From the NCBI RefSeq assembly GCF_020623625.1, contig NC_060201.1, positions 1,543,682 through 1,607,681 of the forward strand: a stretch of DNA of 64,000 nt, given 5' to 3'. Below the pieces are notes generated by a model that saw only the letters and a program-made list of their open reading frames with translations, did not search any database and had not been told where the DNA came from. Made by a program: the position numbers and the translations under genes. Source of the DNA: Saccharomycodes ludwigii. Its lineage: Eukaryota > Ascomycota > Saccharomycetes > Saccharomycodales > Saccharomycodaceae. This document shows, one piece after another, positions 62,060 to 64,000 of the stretch (positions are counted from its first letter, which is position 1; every line of letters begins with the position of its first letter).

Positions 62060-64000
62060 ATGTTACGAACATCTGCTTCTTATTCATTCAGATCTTTCAG
62101 CACGAGCTCTATAGCATTTGCACAAAATTTAACTGAAAAAATAGCACAAAAATATGCAGTTAATTTACCAGCAAATAAGGAAGTTCATTCAGGTGATTAT
62201 ATCTCAATCAAACCACAACACTGTATGTCTCACGATAATTCCTGGCCAATCGCCTTGAAATTTATGAACATTGGTGGTTCTAAAATCTACGATAATAGAC
62301 AAATAGTTAATACCATAGACCATGATGTCCAAAACAAATCCGAAAAAAATCTAACTAAATATAATAATATCAAAAATTTTGCCTTGAAACATGGCATTGA
62401 TTTTTATCCTCCTGGTGCCGGTATTGGCCATCAGATCATGATAGAACAAGGTTATGCATTTCCTAACACCTTAACCGTTGCTTCAGATTCTCATTCAAAC
62501 ACTTATGGTGGTATTGGATGTTTAGGTACTCCCATCGTTAGAACTGATGCTGCCGCCATTTGGGCAACAGGACAGACCTGGTGGCAAATACCACCTGTGG
62601 CTCAAGTTGAGTTGAAGGGTGAACTACCAAAGGGCTGTAGTGGTAAAGATGTTATTGTCGGATTGTGTGGGGTTTTCAATAATGATGAAGTTTTAAATCA
62701 TTGTATTGAATTCACCGGGGATAGCATTTCCAAAATTCCTATTGATTATAGATTGACCATTGCTAACATGACCACAGAATGGGGTGCTTTAAGTGGTATT
62801 TTCCCCATTGACAATACCTTAATCGACTGGTACAAAACAACAAAAGTGAAAGATTCATCGCATCCAAGGTTAAGTCCAGAAAGAATTGAAAATGAGTTAG
62901 TTAAAAAAAATGACTCTTTAAAAGCAGATCCTGATTGCAAATATGATAAAAAATTAATTATTGATCTAAGTACTTTAACCCACTACGTTAGTGGTCCTAA
63001 TAGTGTTAAAATCGGCCAACCTGTACAAAACTTGAATAAAAAACCAATTAATAAAGCATATTTAGTTTCCTGTACCAATTCTCGGTTAAGTGATTTACAA
63101 ATGGCCGCTGAAATATTACAAAACGAAGTTGGTACTAAGATTGCTCCTGGCGTGGAATTTTATGTTGCTGCTGCATCCTCTTTAATTGAACAACAAGCCA
63201 AGGATTTGGGATATTGGGATACTTTTATTCGTGCAGGTTGCACCATTTTGCCACCTGGTTGCGGTCCATGCATTGGCTTGGGCGCTGGGTTGTTGAAAGA
63301 GGGTGAAGTAGGTATTTCTGCTACCAATAGAAACTTTAAAGGTAGAATGGGTTCCAAGGATGCTTTGGCCTATTTGGCATCACCTGCTGTTGTCGCTGCA
63401 TCTGCCATTAAAGGTTATATAGCATCACCCGCTGAAATCTTGGGTCAAAGTTATGAACCTAATTTCACAGGTATCAAACATGAAATAATCGAATTAGGTG
63501 ATACTGCTGCAGCTGATACTGCCAATACCAGCTCCGAAGGCGTTGAAATTTTAGATGGTTTTCCAAAGGAGATTGTTGGTGAATTAATTTTGTGTGACGC
63601 CGATAATATCAATACAGATGGTATTTACCCAGGTAAATACACTTATCAAGATGATGTTCCAAAGGAAAAAATGGCCCAGGTCTGTATGGAAAATTATGAC
63701 CCTGAGTTTATTAACAAGACCAAACCAGGTGACATTTTAATTAGTGGGTTTAATTTTGGTACCGGGTCTTCCAGAGAACAAGCTGCAACCGCTATATTGG
63801 CCCGTGGTATCAATTTGGTTGTTTCCGGTTCCTTCGGTAACATTTTCAGTAGAAACAGTATTAATAATGCCTTGTTGACTTTGGAAATCCCTAAACTAAT
63901 TGATTTGCTAAGAAAAAAATACAAGGATTTGCCTAAAGAATTGACTAGAAGAACTGGCTGGTTTTTGAAGTGGGACGTTGCTAATGCCTCTGTTGTTGTA
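62060..64000 (+). CDS. LYS4: Homoaconitase, mitochondrial (3' end outside window)
   Basis: 647 residues are visible of a protein usually near 690. It is the aconitase-family enzyme of the alpha-aminoadipate lysine pathway, converting homocitrate-derived cis-homoaconitate to homoisocitrate. The start [17 protein letters not shown] is a typical matrix presequence. The [4Fe-4S] ligands are seen as SCTNSR (Cys338) and GCGPCIGLG (Cys401, Cys404); other signatures are [30 protein letters not shown] and [21 protein letters not shown]. The frame is open to the window edge. Position next to RTN1 matches YDR234W. Confidence 0.97.
   Translation, partial: MLRTSASYSFRSFSTSSIAFAQNLTEKIAQKYAVNLPANKEVHSGDYISIKPQHCMSHDNSWPIALKFMNIGGSKIYDNRQIVNTIDHDVQNKSEKNLTKYNNIKNFALKHGIDFYPPGAGIGHQIMIEQGYAFPNTLTVASDSHSNTYGGIGCLGTPIVRTDAAAIWATGQTWWQIPPVAQVELKGELPKGCSGKDVIVGLCGVFNNDEVLNHCIEFTGDSISKIPIDYRLTIANMTTEWGALSGIFPIDNTLIDWYKTTKVKDSSHPRLSPERIENELVKKNDSLKADPDCKYDKKLIIDLSTLTHYVSGPNSVKIGQPVQNLNKKPINKAYLVSCTNSRLSDLQMAAEILQNEVGTKIAPGVEFYVAAASSLIEQQAKDLGYWDTFIRAGCTILPPGCGPCIGLGAGLLKEGEVGISATNRNFKGRMGSKDALAYLASPAVVAASAIKGYIASPAEILGQSYEPNFTGIKHEIIELGDTAAADTANTSSEGVEILDGFPKEIVGELILCDADNINTDGIYPGKYTYQDDVPKEKMAQVCMENYDPEFINKTKPGDILISGFNFGTGSSREQAATAILARGINLVVSGSFGNIFSRNSINNALLTLEIPKLIDLLRKKYKDLPKELTRRTGWFLKWDVANASVVV

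Overview
The window is nuclear DNA from an extremely AT-rich budding yeast. Genes are close together and apparently intronless. Start codons sit in A-rich contexts, proteins carry long Asn, Glu and Asp runs, and intergenic DNA is full of poly(dA:dT) and (AAAAT)n tracts. A CTG codon falls on the invariant Leu of a conserved Trm8 motif, so CTG reads as Leu and the CUG-Ser clade is unlikely. Almost every gene can be matched, from recalled gene order, to three S. cerevisiae segments: YDR217-YDR234, YLR219-YLR227 and YDL197-YDL204. Genes from paired post-duplication segments are interleaved here in one row (for example GTB1/SVF1-like/IFH1/UTP13/RSA3/CCC1/HTB/HTA/MSC3/ADK1). This is the pattern of a lineage that did not undergo the Saccharomyces whole-genome duplication. 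A Saccharomycodes-like species would fit the composition, but the species is an inference.

Layout. 1-12.2 kb: 5' part of a RAD9-like gene (runs off the left edge), ADY4-like and SPR28-like meiotic genes, a BUR2-like cyclin, an orphan Cys-rich tail-anchored protein, and an acidic F-box protein at the MFB1 position. 12.8-28 kb: GTB1 (ER glucosidase II beta), an SVF1-like gene, IFH1, UTP13 and RSA3 (ribosome synthesis), and CCC1 (vacuolar Fe/Mn). 28.7-30.5 kb: the divergent H2B/H2A pair. 30.8-45.6 kb: MSC3-like, ADK1, a giant SIR4 (2100 aa) and PCF11. 46.3-60.3 kb: GGC1, a poly-Tyr orphan, TRM8, MRPL11, IVY1, COX20, ACK1, HEM1 and RTN1. 60.3-64 kb: a decayed RTN1-like pseudogene, then LYS4 (runs off the right edge). 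I saw no tRNA, rRNA, CRISPR array, intact transposon or convincing centromere.

Functional themes. Ribosome production (IFH1, UTP13, RSA3), chromatin (H2A, H2B, SIR4, RAD9) and mitochondrial iron/haem/respiratory functions (GGC1, MRPL11, COX20, HEM1, LYS4, with CCC1 at the vacuole) are all represented. This clustering is inherited gene order and not operon-like organisation.

Most unusual observations. (1) A 113-bp block is present twice in inverted orientation 25 kb apart at about 98% identity, with sharp edges and a hairpin that both copies keep. (2) An RTN1-derived pseudogene lies beside one of these copies. (3) SIR4 is very long, has an extra ordered N-terminal domain and shows no recognisable anchoring (PAD) domain. 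(4) The HEM1 presequence has two Cys-Pro haem-regulatory-type motifs that I do not recall in S. cerevisiae Hem1. (5) Two orphan genes sit at otherwise conserved positions.
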